In this document: piece by piece, positions 37,372-48,310 of the stretch
Layout: each line of letters begins with the position of its first letter
Numbering within the stretch: position 1 is the stretch's first letter
From: Actinomycetota bacterium
Lineage (GTDB): Bacteria > Actinomycetota > Thermoleophilia > Gaiellales > Gaiellaceae
Reading direction: 5' to 3'
DNA: 61,281 nucleotides
NCBI GenBank assembly: GCA_900299235.1
Contig: OMIZ01000142.1
Location: 1 to 61,281 of the forward strand
The notes under the pieces: generated by a model
The model's database searches: none
What the model was told of the DNA's origin: nothing
Seen by the model: the letters and a program-made list of their open reading frames with translations, nothing else
Made by a program: the position numbers and the translations under genes

Positions 37372-38811
37372 CTATAGGTCGATGCCGTACTCGGCCCAGC
37401 GCCCATCGACGAGGCGGACGATCTCGTCGCGCATCTCGATCTCGGGCGGCCACGGACGCGCGCCTTCGTCAGGCCCCTTCGCCGTTGCATCGATGCCGAT
37501 CTTCCCCGAAATGAACGGCAGCGTCGACGCATGATCGAGGTGATCGGTTGGGCCGTCGGCAAGGACGACGTCGCGCGCCGGATCAACGTTCGCTCCGACG
37601 TAGAAGAACACCTCGCCGTAGTCGTGAACGTTCACGTGCTCATCGACAACAACGACGCCTTTCGTCAGCGAGAGCAGCCCGAGCCCCCAGATAGCGTGCA
37701 TCACCTTGCGTGCGTGGCCGGGATAGGCCTTCCGGATCGAAACAATCGCACAGTTGTGGAACGTTCCCGCGACGGGTAGGTCGTAGTCGACGATCTCGGG
37801 AACACTCGCTTTGATCGCGGGCAGGAAGATCCGCTCGGTCGCCTTGCCCAGCCAGGCGTCTTCCTGGATCGGCTTGCCGACCACGATTGACGGGTAGATC
37901 GCCTCGCGGCGCATCGTCATCGCCGTGACGTGGAAGACCGGAAACTCCTCGGGAGGCGTGTAGAAGCCGGTGTGGTCACCGAACGGCCCTTCGACCGCAA
38001 CGTCGCCACGCTCGACGTACCCCTCAAGAACGATCTCGGCGTTCGCCGGTACCTCGATGTCAACGGTAACGCCCTTCACGAGCTCGACAGCCTCACCGCG
38101 CAGATAGCCCGCAAACATGAACTCGTCGATGTGCTTCGGCAGCGGCGCCGAGGCACTGTAGGCCGTGATCGGATCAAGGCCAAACGCGACGGCGACCTCC
38201 ATCCGCCCCTCACTGAACATGAAGTCGGCCCGGCCGTCCTTATGGATCTGCCAGTGCATCCCGGTCGTGTTCTTCGAGAGCACCTGCATGCGATACATCC
38301 CGACATTGCGCGAGCCGTTGCGTGGATCGCGGGTAATCACCGCAGGAAAGGTCATGAAGGGGCCGGCATCGTCAGGCCAACACGTCTGTACCGGCAGCAG
38401 CGAGAGATCGACCTCATCGCCACGGAGAACGACCTCCTGGCATGCCCCGCGCTTCACGACCTTGGGACGAGAGTCGGCGATCGACTTCAGCTTCTGGAGA
38501 CCACGGATCTTGTCGACGAGCCCCTCAGGCGGCTGCATCTCGAGGACATCGGAGAGCTTCGCTGCCACCTCGTCAAGGTCGTTCACCCCGAAGGCGAGGC
38601 AGGTGCGCTTCAACGTCCCAAACTGGTTGACGAGTAGCGGGTGCGCGCTCCCCTTGGGGCGCTCGAAGAGCAGTGCTGGGCCGCCCGCCTTGACGGTGCG
38701 ATCGACGATCTCGGTCATCTCGAGATACGGGTCGACCTCAACCGAGACGCGACGGAGTTCACCCTCGCGTTCGAGGAGCGCAATCCACTCGCGGAGATCA
38801 GCGATGGCCAT
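37372..38811 (-). CDS. UbiD-family decarboxylase
   Basis: PDDAGPFMTFPAVITRDPRNGSRNVGMYRMQVLSKNTTGMHWQIHKDG; GPFGDHTGFYTPPEEFPVFHVTAMTMR. Confidence 0.92.
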   Translation of the reverse strand: MAIADLREWIALLEREGELRRVSVEVDPYLEMTEIVDRTVKAGGPALLFERPKGSAHPLLVNQFGTLKRTCLAFGVNDLDEVAAKLSDVLEMQPPEGLVDKIRGLQKLKSIADSRPKVVKRGACQEVVLRGDEVDLSLLPVQTCWPDDAGPFMTFPAVITRDPRNGSRNVGMYRMQVLSKNTTGMHWQIHKDGRADFMFSEGRMEVAVAFGLDPITAYSASAPLPKHIDEFMFAGYLRGEAVELVKGVTVDIEVPANAEIVLEGYVERGDVAVEGPFGDHTGFYTPPEEFPVFHVTAMTMRREAIYPSIVVGKPIQEDAWLGKATERIFLPAIKASVPEIVDYDLPVAGTFHNCAIVSIRKAYPGHARKVMHAIWGLGLLSLTKGVVVVDEHVNVHDYGEVFFYVGANVDPARDVVLADGPTDHLDHASTLPFISGKIGIDATAKGPDEGARPWPPEIEMRDEIVRLVDGRWAEYGIDL

Positions 38812-38825
38812 AGGCCGACGCGTTC

Positions 38826-38990
38826 CTAGAGGGGACGGGTGCGCTTGCGCTCGTGGCGGCGGTGGTTCGACGTGCGAACGAACTCACCGATGCCGATCAC
38901 GGCCAAGAAGAACAGGCCCACGAGCAGCATTCCAACAATCACGTTGCGGCCGTCAGAGGCTGCATCGAGGAGGATCGAGTCAATTGTCAC
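38826..38990 (-). CDS. Small single-TM protein (54 aa): VTIDSILLDAASDGRNVIVGMLLVGLFFLAVIGIGEFVRTSNHRRHERKRTRPL
   Basis: GTG start overlaps the upstream stop by 4 nt; one TM plus basic tail; absent from the ORF track. Confidence 0.6.
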   Translation of the reverse strand: MTIDSILLDAASDGRNVIVGMLLVGLFFLAVIGIGEFVRTSNHRRHERKRTRPL

Positions 38991-39433
38991 GAGGCGACTC
39001 TAGCGGAGTGTCGTTCAATCGCGACGGAGATCTGTGTGGCCTCGGGCACACCGCCGAGGCCTCGCACCGCCTCGATCCACGCAGCACCGTCGTCGGTCTC
39101 GCCCGCAGCCCGAAGCGCCGCGCAGGTCGAGATCAGCTCGGCCATCACGGCCACCGCCTCAACACCACCCGCCTCGGCGATCCGCACAAGGCCGTGCGCA
39201 TAGAGGTAGTCACCGAGCAGCACCGCCTCGTCAGGATCGTCCGGCGCAAACAGGCGGGCACGGCCGTAATGGACGAGGTAGGCCTCGTACACCGTCTCAA
39301 GCCCAAGAGCGATCGCCTCGGGTACAAGGTCGCCGAAGATCGGCTCCCACTCGGGCTCGCGCCGAAGCGAGGCCGCCCACAACGGACTCTCACTGCGTGC
39401 GCCCGCGGTGATCGCGTCGACAGTTGCCGTCAT
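38987..39433 (-). CDS. Hypothetical protein with prenyl-synthase-like helix
   Basis: Overlaps both neighbours; DEAVLLGDYLYAHGLVRIAEAGGVEAVAVMAELISTCAALRAAGE. Confidence 0.55.
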   Translation of the reverse strand: MTATVDAITAGARSESPLWAASLRREPEWEPIFGDLVPEAIALGLETVYEAYLVHYGRARLFAPDDPDEAVLLGDYLYAHGLVRIAEAGGVEAVAVMAELISTCAALRAAGETDDGAAWIEAVRGLGGVPEATQISVAIERHSARVAS

Positions 39434-39764
39434 GGCTGGAACCCGAGGCTACGAACCATCAGGAGCATCTCCGCGTCGGCGACCGCAACAGAGAAGTCAA
39501 CGACGTAGTCGACGCTCAACTCCTCGCCGGTGCGCTTCCATACCAGTCGCTCATCCGACTCGGTCGCTCGGAAGCGATCGAAGAGTGGCGGCAGCCCGTA
39601 GAGCTCCGACATGCCCTCACGGCGAATTCCTATCGAGCGTTCCGACACGATCTCGATCACGCCTCGCACCTGGAAGTGGTCGATCTCCTGGCCCCCAGGT
39701 GACGTGCATGTGACGTCAACGAGGACAGACCTGCCGCGCAGCACCGTTGGCTCGATCACGGCGC

Positions 39765-39768
<4 letters not shown>
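39430..39768 (-). CDS. Hypothetical protein (112 aa)
   Basis: 4-nt overlaps with hemL and the downstream ORF. Confidence 0.55.
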
Positions 39769-41014
<1,246 letters not shown>

Positions 41015-41024
<10 letters not shown>

Positions 41025-41962
41025 GCTGCAAGCTCCTTGGCCCAGTAGGTGAAGATCACGTCGGCGCCAGCGCGGCGCATCGCGGTCAGCGACTCAAGCA
41101 CAGCACCGCGCTCATCAAGGTCACCCGACGCGGCCGCGGCGCGGATCATCGCGTACTCGCCCGAGACGTTGTAGGCCGCGAGCGGCAGATCGAAACGATC
41201 GCGCATCGAACGAAGCACATCGAGGTAGGCAAGTGCCGGTTTCACCATCAGCATGTCGGCGCCCTCAGCAATGTCGAGCTCACACTCGCGGAGCGCCTCG
41301 CGATGGTTGGCGAAATCCATCTGGTAGCTCCGCCGGTCGCCGAACGACGGGGTTGACCCGGCTGCTTCACGGAACGGCCCGTAGAACGCTGAGGCGTACT
41401 TGGCCGCGTAGGAGATGATCGGTGTGTCGGGGAGCGCAGCACGGATCGCGCCAACGCGACCGTCCATCATGTCGCTCGGGCAGACGACGTCAGCACCCGC
41501 TTCGGCGTGCGAGACAGCTGTGCGCACGATCCGCTCAAGCGAGGCGTCGTTGTCGATCTCGTGGCCATGGAGGACACCGCAGTGCCCGTGCGACGTGTAC
41601 TCGCAGAGGCACACGTCGGTCATGACGAGGAGCTCCGGGAACCGCGCCTTCACGGCACGAAGCGCCTGCTGGACGATCCCGTCGGCGATCCACGCACCGG
41701 TTCCCTCGTCGTCCTTCTCTTCGGGGATACCGAAGAGAATCACGCCGGGAATCCCGAGCCGCGAGAGCTCCTCGCACTCGTGCAACAGACCGTCGATCGT
41801 GTGCCGAGACATTCCGGGCAGCCGGTCGTTGCGCAGCGGCTGCGGTGCGACGAAGAGCGGCATGACGATGTTCTCGAGCGAGAGCGAGGTCTCGCGAACG
41901 AGCGAACGCAACGCCGGGGTGCGTCGCAGGCGACGCAGGCGGACTGCGGGGAACTCCGTCAT
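41015..41962 (-). CDS. hemB: Porphobilinogen synthase (ALA dehydratase)
   Basis: RLRRLRRTPALRSLVRETSLSLENIVMPLFV, DVCLCEYTSHGHCGVLHGHEIDND, ADVVCPSDMMDGRVGAIR. Start 41962 suggested. Confidence 0.95.
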
Positions 41963-42014
41963 GAGGTCAAGGGTAGACGGAAGCTCGTCGTGGGTCGTCG
42001 AGAGGACGACCGGA

Positions 42015-43211
42015 TCAGTCGTTCGCGGGCGTCTCGATCTCGACTTCGACCGGGATCGTTCCGGTACGCCAGCGTTCAAACTCCACACGCTCGCCAAAGA
42101 ACTCCCACGTGGCCCGTCCCACGGCGAGAAGCGGCAGCGCCATCAGCACACCGACGAGCCCGTCGATATCGATTCCCGCGAGCAGACCGAAGATCACGAG
42201 CAGCGGGTGCAGCCGCAGCGCATTCGCCATCACGTTTGGCACCACGATGTGGCCTTCGATCTGGTGGATGATCAGGAAGAGGGTCGTGACCCAGATGACC
42301 GCAACCGGATGCACGACCGCGGCGAAGATGAGTGGCGGAATCGCGCCGATCCAGGGGCCGACGTACGGCAGCAACTCGGTGACCGCGACCCAACCGCCAA
42401 AGAGCAGTGCGTAGGTATCGCCGCCGGGCAAGAGGCCGGTGACTCCAAGCAGATAGAGACCGAGTCCTGCCGACGCACCCATGATCAGGCTGAGGAGGAC
42501 CTGACCCCGGAGATACGAGACGAGCGCGTCTTCGGCTCGCCGAAGCAGCGGTGGGCCTGTGTGCGGTGGGAAGCGGCGATCGAGAGCGGCGCCGAAGCGT
42601 CGGAGGTCGAGCAGCATGTAGACGGAGACAACGATCACCAGCACGGTCGAGAAGAGCGCCTTACCGATCGAGATCGCGGCACCCTCCACGAAGCTCACCG
42701 CACGCGAGGTGTACTTGCCGACGTCGCGCTTGCGAATCGAGTCGACGAACTTGTGCCCTGGCTTCGAAATCTGAATGCCACGCAGGTGGTGTCCGTCGAG
42801 CCACCGCTGCAGCCGATCGACGTCGCGGGAGGCGTCGGTCTTGTGGGTCCGTCCGTTCGCGACTGTGAAATACGAGTTGAAGCGGCTTGCAGCCGTCTTT
42901 GTCTGACCGACAACGACGGTCGTGAGCGCACCGATGATCACGACGAGCGCAGCGAGAAACGCCAGGTATACGAGCGCGACCGCGAGGCCGCGTCGAAGCC
43001 CCACCTTCTCGACTGCTCGCACGAGCGGATCCAGAAACAGCGCGATCAGTCCCGCGACGACGAAGAGCACGAGCGTATGACCGACCGTCTGCGCCAGCCC
43101 GAACGCGAGGAACGCAATGAGCGGCAGCCCTACGAGCTGAATCCATCGAGGGATGCGTACGCGGGGCGGGAGCCCGGACGGAGCGTCCACCTGGCCGGAC
43201 GGAGCTTCCAC
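42015..43211 (-). CDS. AI-2E family transporter (PerM-like)
   Basis: LPYVGPWIGAIPPLIFAAV, IHQIEGHIVVPNVMANALRLHPLLVIFGLLAG; GTG start 43211 suggested. Confidence 0.85.
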   Translation of the reverse strand: MEAPSGQVDAPSGLPPRVRIPRWIQLVGLPLIAFLAFGLAQTVGHTLVLFVVAGLIALFLDPLVRAVEKVGLRRGLAVALVYLAFLAALVVIIGALTTVVVGQTKTAASRFNSYFTVANGRTHKTDASRDVDRLQRWLDGHHLRGIQISKPGHKFVDSIRKRDVGKYTSRAVSFVEGAAISIGKALFSTVLVIVVSVYMLLDLRRFGAALDRRFPPHTGPPLLRRAEDALVSYLRGQVLLSLIMGASAGLGLYLLGVTGLLPGGDTYALLFGGWVAVTELLPYVGPWIGAIPPLIFAAVVHPVAVIWVTTLFLIIHQIEGHIVVPNVMANALRLHPLLVIFGLLAGIDIDGLVGVLMALPLLAVGRATWEFFGERVEFERWRTGTIPVEVEIETPAND

Positions 43212-43361
43212 GCATCCGATCGTACCGGCGCCCTCGGCGGCGATCGAACCCCGGCGTGGGACTGGTCGTTTGCGGACGACGGTGCACTGGCCCTCGATCC
43301 CGATGCCTGGGAAGACAACGCTCGGTTGCCCGGCCGGAGGGGGTCCGGTACGGTCACCCCC

Positions 43362-44141
43362 ATGCCGCTGCGCCCCGGTACTCGGCGCGGCGTCTCGCAA
43401 CCCGGCCCCAACCGTGTTGCGGAGATCCGCCGCCGCCGCATCGCTCTCGTCCTTGCGATTTCGCTGATCGCGATGGTTGCGCTGCTCGTGAGCGCCTTCG
43501 GCGGTGCGGGAACGGCCCAGACCATCTCGGCGCCGTCGAGCCCAACCCGTCTTCTGCCCGCTGGCCCACCAACACCCGAGGTCATTGCGCGCCTCGGCAG
43601 CCTACGGCTCCAGCTTCCGGTCAATCAGCGGCGTCTCACGGCGATCGGGTACCTAGGCGGCACCGACGGCTCGCTGGCTCTCGCGCCACTCGGTACGCAG
43701 GCAAACGCCGGCCTGCTCACCCGCCTCTTCCACAAGCTGATCGGGGGCGGCGGCGCGTCGCCGCGCTGGTACGCGCTCGGCGGTGGCCCAGGCCCCGCAC
43801 TCTCGGCCCTCGCCGTTGGCGCTCCGTCTGGATCGGACGTGTACGCACCGGTTGATGGAACGATCGTCGGGATCAACGATGTGATCCTCAACGGCTCGGT
43901 CGCCGGTCAGCGGATCGACATTCAGCCCACTGGCTCGCCCTCCCTCGTCGTGTCCGTGTCACGCGTCGGGGTCGACCCGTCCCTCCGCGTCGGATCGGCG
44001 GTCATCGCATCGGTATCGAAAGTCGGAACGATCCTCGACCTCTCTCACGTCGAGCAACAGGCACTCGCGCACTACACGAATGACACCGGCAACCATGTGC
44101 TGATCGAAGTGCACACGGCTGCGACGCTCCAAGTTCCGTAG
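43362..44141 (+). CDS. Membrane-anchored protein with degenerate M23/LytM-like domain
   Basis: Real start 43362 inside the 908-aa ORF; N-terminal TM; GSDVYAPVDGTIVGINDVIL; GNHVLIEVHTA. Confidence 0.65.
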   Translation: MPLRPGTRRGVSQPGPNRVAEIRRRRIALVLAISLIAMVALLVSAFGGAGTAQTISAPSSPTRLLPAGPPTPEVIARLGSLRLQLPVNQRRLTAIGYLGGTDGSLALAPLGTQANAGLLTRLFHKLIGGGGASPRWYALGGGPGPALSALAVGAPSGSDVYAPVDGTIVGINDVILNGSVAGQRIDIQPTGSPSLVVSVSRVGVDPSLRVGSAVIASVSKVGTILDLSHVEQQALAHYTNDTGNHVLIEVHTAATLQVP

Positions 44142-44166
44142 GCGCTGCGGTACCGTCCGCACCGGT

Positions 44167-44931
44167 ATGCGGATCCTCTTTCTCGCTGACGTCTTTGGTG
44201 CTCCCGGCCGCCGGGCGGTGGAGGCACATCTGCCCGCGATCAAGGAAGAGCTCGCGATCGACTTCTGCATCGTCAATGGCGAAAACGCCGCCGACGGTAG
44301 GGGGATCACGGCGCGACTTGCCGAGAAGATCCTCGCGTCCGGCGCTGACGTGATCACGCTCGGCAACTGGGTGTGGGGGCAGCGGGGGTTTGCGCCGTAT
44401 CTCTCCGGAACCGACAGGGTGATTCGGCCCGCGAACATGTCGCCAAGCTCGCCTGGCCGCGGACTCACCGTTCAGGACGGCGTAGCCGTGATCAACCTGC
44501 TCGGCAGCATGATGCTCGACCCGTGGGAGAGCGCGTTCGGCGCCGCCGACCGCCTCGTCGAGGAGGCTCGCCGTGAGACGCCCGTGATCGTCGTCGACTT
44601 CCACGCCGAGGCGACGAGCGAGAAGATCGCACTCGCGCACTACCTCGACGGTCGTGTCACGGCGGTGCTTGGAACACACACGCACGTTCAGACAAACGAC
44701 GCACGCGTGCTTGCGGGTGGCACCGCAGCGATCACGGATGCCGGCATGACCGGCCCGCACGACTCAGTGATCGGCAGCATTCCCGAGCTCGCAATCCGCC
44801 GTTTCACAAGCGGCATGCCCGTGCGCCTAGAGCCTGCTGAAGGTGGCGTACGTATCGAGGGGGTCGTGATCGAGTGCGGCGACGACGGCCGCGCGACGAG
44901 CTGCGAGCTCTTCAGGCGCGCGATCGACTGA
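44167..44931 (+). CDS. YmdB-like metallophosphoesterase
   Basis: MRILFLADVFGAPGRRAVEAHLPAIKEEL, CIVNGENAADGRGIT, VLGTHTHVQTNDARVLAGGTAAITDAGMTGP. Confidence 0.9.
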   Translation: MRILFLADVFGAPGRRAVEAHLPAIKEELAIDFCIVNGENAADGRGITARLAEKILASGADVITLGNWVWGQRGFAPYLSGTDRVIRPANMSPSSPGRGLTVQDGVAVINLLGSMMLDPWESAFGAADRLVEEARRETPVIVVDFHAEATSEKIALAHYLDGRVTAVLGTHTHVQTNDARVLAGGTAAITDAGMTGPHDSVIGSIPELAIRRFTSGMPVRLEPAEGGVRIEGVVIECGDDGRATSCELFRRAID

Positions 44932-46057
44932 CCGCACTGGCGCTCAGTGCGGCAGCGAGCGCGACAAGCGTCAGGTCCCGCAACACGACGACCCACGCAA
45001 GCTGCCGCTGCTCGACGTAGTCGAAGTAGCGCTGCGGGAAGAAGACGAGGGTCAGGCCAAGGGCCGTCGCAAGCAGCCCACAGGCGACAGCCAGTCGGCG
45101 CCCCTCAAGCAGCGCGACGAGCGGCACAAGCCAGATCAGGTACTGGGGCGAGAGCACCTTCCCGCACGCGACAAAGATCGCGACGCTCGCCGCAGCGCCT
45201 TGCACAAAGCGCTCCCGATCGACTGTCCCTCGCGTGAGTGCGAACCACAGCGCGGCAAACGCGAGCAGCTCAACGACTGAAAGGCAGGCGGCGACCGCAT
45301 CGAGATGGATCAGGTTGAACGACCCGTGCGTGTTCGCGACGGTCGGGTGCCCGACGAGCATCGCCACGGCTGCGGGAAGTGTTTCGATCTGCAATGGCCG
45401 CGAGAACTGACCCGACACCGACTGCCACAGGCCGCTCGGGCTTTCGGCGAAAAACGGTGCGACAACAACCGCGACCACGCCCGCGAAGATCGCCGCGGCC
45501 TGAATCGTTGCCGCACGGCCGCGACGTCGGTAGACCCAGATCAGCGCGACGGGCAGAACGACCACCGGAAACGCCTTCACGACAGTTGCTGCGCCAAGCA
45601 GCGCAAAGCCCAGCCGATCGCGTCTCCCTGCGAGCGCCACGACCGCAGCACCAAGCAGCGCCACCGGCCAGAGGTCGAAGCGCGTCGGGTAGAGCGACCC
45701 GACGAGGAGCGGCGAGATCGCAACGAACCCCAACGCGAAGCGGCTGCGGGTTGCGGCTGCGACGACGAGCACCATCGCGACCCCACATGCCGCCATCAGC
45801 CAGCCGAACACGAACGCGTAGTTCGCGAAGAAGGCCGGCGCGAGAAATACCGGAAGCGCACCCGGTGGGTACTCGACCCGGAAGTCGCGGTACGGAACGT
45901 GCCCGTGCCGCATCTGCTCGCCGTAGGTCGTGTAGGTCGGGAGATCGGTGAGCACCCCATTGGAGTAGAAGCCGTGGTGGATCAGACCCCAGCAGGCAAA
46001 GAAGAGACCCGCAGCGACGAGCGCAGGCGCGGTGTTAGCCGGGAGCCGAGACCGCAT
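44912..46057 (-). CDS. GT87/DUF2029-like integral-membrane glycosyltransferase
   Basis: LPTYTTYGEQMRHGHVPYRDFRVEYPPGALPVFLAPAF; CGKVLSPQYLIWLVPL. Start 46057 suggested. Confidence 0.7.
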   Translation of the reverse strand: MRSRLPANTAPALVAAGLFFACWGLIHHGFYSNGVLTDLPTYTTYGEQMRHGHVPYRDFRVEYPPGALPVFLAPAFFANYAFVFGWLMAACGVAMVLVVAAATRSRFALGFVAISPLLVGSLYPTRFDLWPVALLGAAVVALAGRRDRLGFALLGAATVVKAFPVVVLPVALIWVYRRRGRAATIQAAAIFAGVVAVVVAPFFAESPSGLWQSVSGQFSRPLQIETLPAAVAMLVGHPTVANTHGSFNLIHLDAVAACLSVVELLAFAALWFALTRGTVDRERFVQGAAASVAIFVACGKVLSPQYLIWLVPLVALLEGRRLAVACGLLATALGLTLVFFPQRYFDYVEQRQLAWVVVLRDLTLVALAAALSASAVSRSRA

Positions 46058-47870
46058 CGGTCGCAACGGGCGGGGGCGCTTCCGCGCTCGGGCCGTCGTC
46101 CGGATCGGTGGGTGAAGGCGGGCGAGGGATGAGCAGTGTGATCGCCACAAACGGATACATCCACACGAGGTAGGGGTAGTACCAGTGGGTCAACACCATC
46201 TCGAAGCCAACGAGCAGCACCGCCGAGAATGCCGCGAGGCGCAAGGGAGAGCGGCGCCGCGGCCAGCGCCCAAGCGCAACGGCGCCGGCGAGCAGGATCG
46301 CCTCAAGCAGGTACTGCACCCGATGGAGATCAGGCAGCCCCTTTGCGTGGTACTGGCGGTAATCCCAGATCGAAAACGGTGAGTCACGTCCGCTCTGCCA
46401 GATCACCGTGCGGTCGACGAACACGCGTGCCGCGTGGAACGGCGACGGCTCAAGGAGCAGCACGAAGAACGCCAGCCCTGTCGCGAAAAGCGCGCCGCAG
46501 ATGAACGCCATCCGCCCGCGGAAGGCGCGTGCCTCTGGGTAACCGGCCCAGAGCGGCAGGAGCAGCAACGACCCGAACTTCGTCCAGCCCGCGAGCGCCG
46601 AGAAGACGCCCCGCTGGAACGACGAGGTGTAGAAGAGGAACCCGAGGGTCAGGAGGGCCGGCCCGATCATGTCGTTCGTGTTCGAGCTCGAGGCGTACTG
46701 CGTGAACGGCCACGCTGCCCACGCAAATGCGAGCGTCGCCCCGAGTTTGGGGCCGCCGAGCCTGCGCCCGACAAGGCCGAGCGCGACAAGGGCGAGGAGA
46801 TCCCACACGATCGAGGTGAAGTGCACCGAGGGGAGCGAATCCCACTTCCCGCTCCACCCGAAGAGGAGGTAGCCCGGGATGTAGGCCTCGTACGCCACCG
46901 GCCCGTATGTGTCGCCCCGTTCGTTGGCACTTTCACAGCGGCCGTTGGTCTGAATCCGATCGCGGATCTCACCGTTTGCATCGGCAGGGCCACACGCCTT
47001 GCGTGTCCGCTCGACCGGGAAGTGCGCGTATGGGCTCTGGCCATTCCAAATGCGGTCGGCACCGATCACGCCCGAGTAGCCAACGTCGATCACATTTGAA
47101 TCGCGCACGTTGAGGCCAACGCGAAAGCCGGCGAGGAACACGGTTGCCGCGAGCAGAAGCCATACCGGCCAGACCACGTTCCCCTTCGACGGGCGGTCGC
47201 GCGCGCCGATCCAGAAGCACCGCAAGAGCAGCCACAGGAATGGCGGGTACACGAGCGGTGCCGACATGAGCACGTCGCCCTTGTTGAACGCGAAGAGCGA
47301 TACCGAGAACGAGAGCAACGCGAGCAGGTCGAGCGTGCGTACCGAGAACGGACGCCGCCAGTCGACAAGTCCGAGCAGGAAGATCACGCAGAACGCGACC
47401 CACACCGGTGTGCTGTTGATCTTCTGGCCGCCGAAAGCGCCGCGCTGACCGCGAGCCATCGTCCAGGCAACCTGTGGCCCCGTCCATGCTTCCGTCGTCA
47501 CGGCGAGTGCGTCGTCGACCTTGCCGGTTGAGATCTCCCCGGCGGCGCCCGACCACACGTTCACCGTCCACGACCCATCCTTGAAGGTCGCGGCCGTCTG
47601 CGGATCTTTGGGATAGCGCTTGAGCCATGAGGCGACCTTGGCGTCCTCAAGAAAGATCCGGGTCGCGGACGCCTCGGTCAGGCGGTGCTTGATCCCCAGC
47701 GCTGGAGGGGCCGGAACGCCGCTCCCAGGAGAGCCTGGGATCGTCGTGGCCGTCGCCGTTGCCGCAGTCCGGCCGTTACCGGTCGCACCTACGGCAGCAT
47801 CCACCGCGATTGCCGCCGACGCGATAACCGCGACGAGAGCGACCAGCCGTGCTATTGCCGGAACGACCAA
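46035..47870 (-). CDS. Integral-membrane glycosyltransferase-like protein with large extracytoplasmic N-terminal domain
   Basis: Polytopic; GPVAYEAYIPGYLLFGWSGKWDSLPSVHFTSIVWDLLALVALG; N-terminal AVTTEAWTGPQVAWTMARGQRG. Confidence 0.6.
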   Translation of the reverse strand: MVVPAIARLVALVAVIASAAIAVDAAVGATGNGRTAATATATTIPGSPGSGVPAPPALGIKHRLTEASATRIFLEDAKVASWLKRYPKDPQTAATFKDGSWTVNVWSGAAGEISTGKVDDALAVTTEAWTGPQVAWTMARGQRGAFGGQKINSTPVWVAFCVIFLLGLVDWRRPFSVRTLDLLALLSFSVSLFAFNKGDVLMSAPLVYPPFLWLLLRCFWIGARDRPSKGNVVWPVWLLLAATVFLAGFRVGLNVRDSNVIDVGYSGVIGADRIWNGQSPYAHFPVERTRKACGPADANGEIRDRIQTNGRCESANERGDTYGPVAYEAYIPGYLLFGWSGKWDSLPSVHFTSIVWDLLALVALGLVGRRLGGPKLGATLAFAWAAWPFTQYASSSNTNDMIGPALLTLGFLFYTSSFQRGVFSALAGWTKFGSLLLLPLWAGYPEARAFRGRMAFICGALFATGLAFFVLLLEPSPFHAARVFVDRTVIWQSGRDSPFSIWDYRQYHAKGLPDLHRVQYLLEAILLAGAVALGRWPRRRSPLRLAAFSAVLLVGFEMVLTHWYYPYLVWMYPFVAITLLIPRPPSPTDPDDGPSAEAPPPVATDAVSAPG

Positions 47871-48262
47871 AGCTTGTTGCCGAGGAAGTTCACCGGCGTG
47901 ACGAACACGATCGCAATGGCTGCCGCCACGAGCTTCCCGAAACCAGCGAGGTCAAGGAAGACGTACAGCCACACCTGGTTGGTTGCGAAGGCCGCAAGCG
48001 AGACGACGAGAAAGCGCAGTCCCTGCATGCCGAAGTGCCCCTTCTGCTTGGCAAACGTCCAGTGACGGTTCCACCAGTAGTTGTTCGCGGCCGAGATGAC
48101 GAACGCCACCGCGGCGGCGGTATGAGCCCCAAGTCCAAGCAGCACGGCATAGATGCCAAGGTAGATCACGTACCCGCTCGCACCGACGACACCGAACTTG
48201 GCTAGTTGCAGCCAATTCTCGGCTTTACGCAGGGCCTGCATGGCACGATCGGAAGCGGCCAA
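47852..48262 (-). CDS. GtrA family membrane protein
   Basis: LAKFGVVGASGYVIYLGIYAVLLGLG, FVISAANNYWWNRHWTF. Confidence 0.88.
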   Translation of the reverse strand: MAASDRAMQALRKAENWLQLAKFGVVGASGYVIYLGIYAVLLGLGAHTAAAVAFVISAANNYWWNRHWTFAKQKGHFGMQGLRFLVVSLAAFATNQVWLYVFLDLAGFGKLVAAAIAIVFVTPVNFLGNKLWSFRQ

Positions 48263-48310
48263 GACGCGCCGACGCTATCACCCCGGAGGCCGCGCCGGGT
48301 AACGAGGGTA

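Noticed and set aside
38165-39508. 447-aa plus-strand ORF
   Set aside because: Antisense to ubiD and the small genes; low-complexity Ser/Arg-rich product.
41415-43361. Long N-terminal portion of the 908-aa plus-strand ORF
   Set aside because: Antisense to hemB and the AI-2E gene, low-complexity Arg/Asp-rich translation; the real gene starts at ATG 43362 with its own TTGCCC-17-TACGGT promoter.
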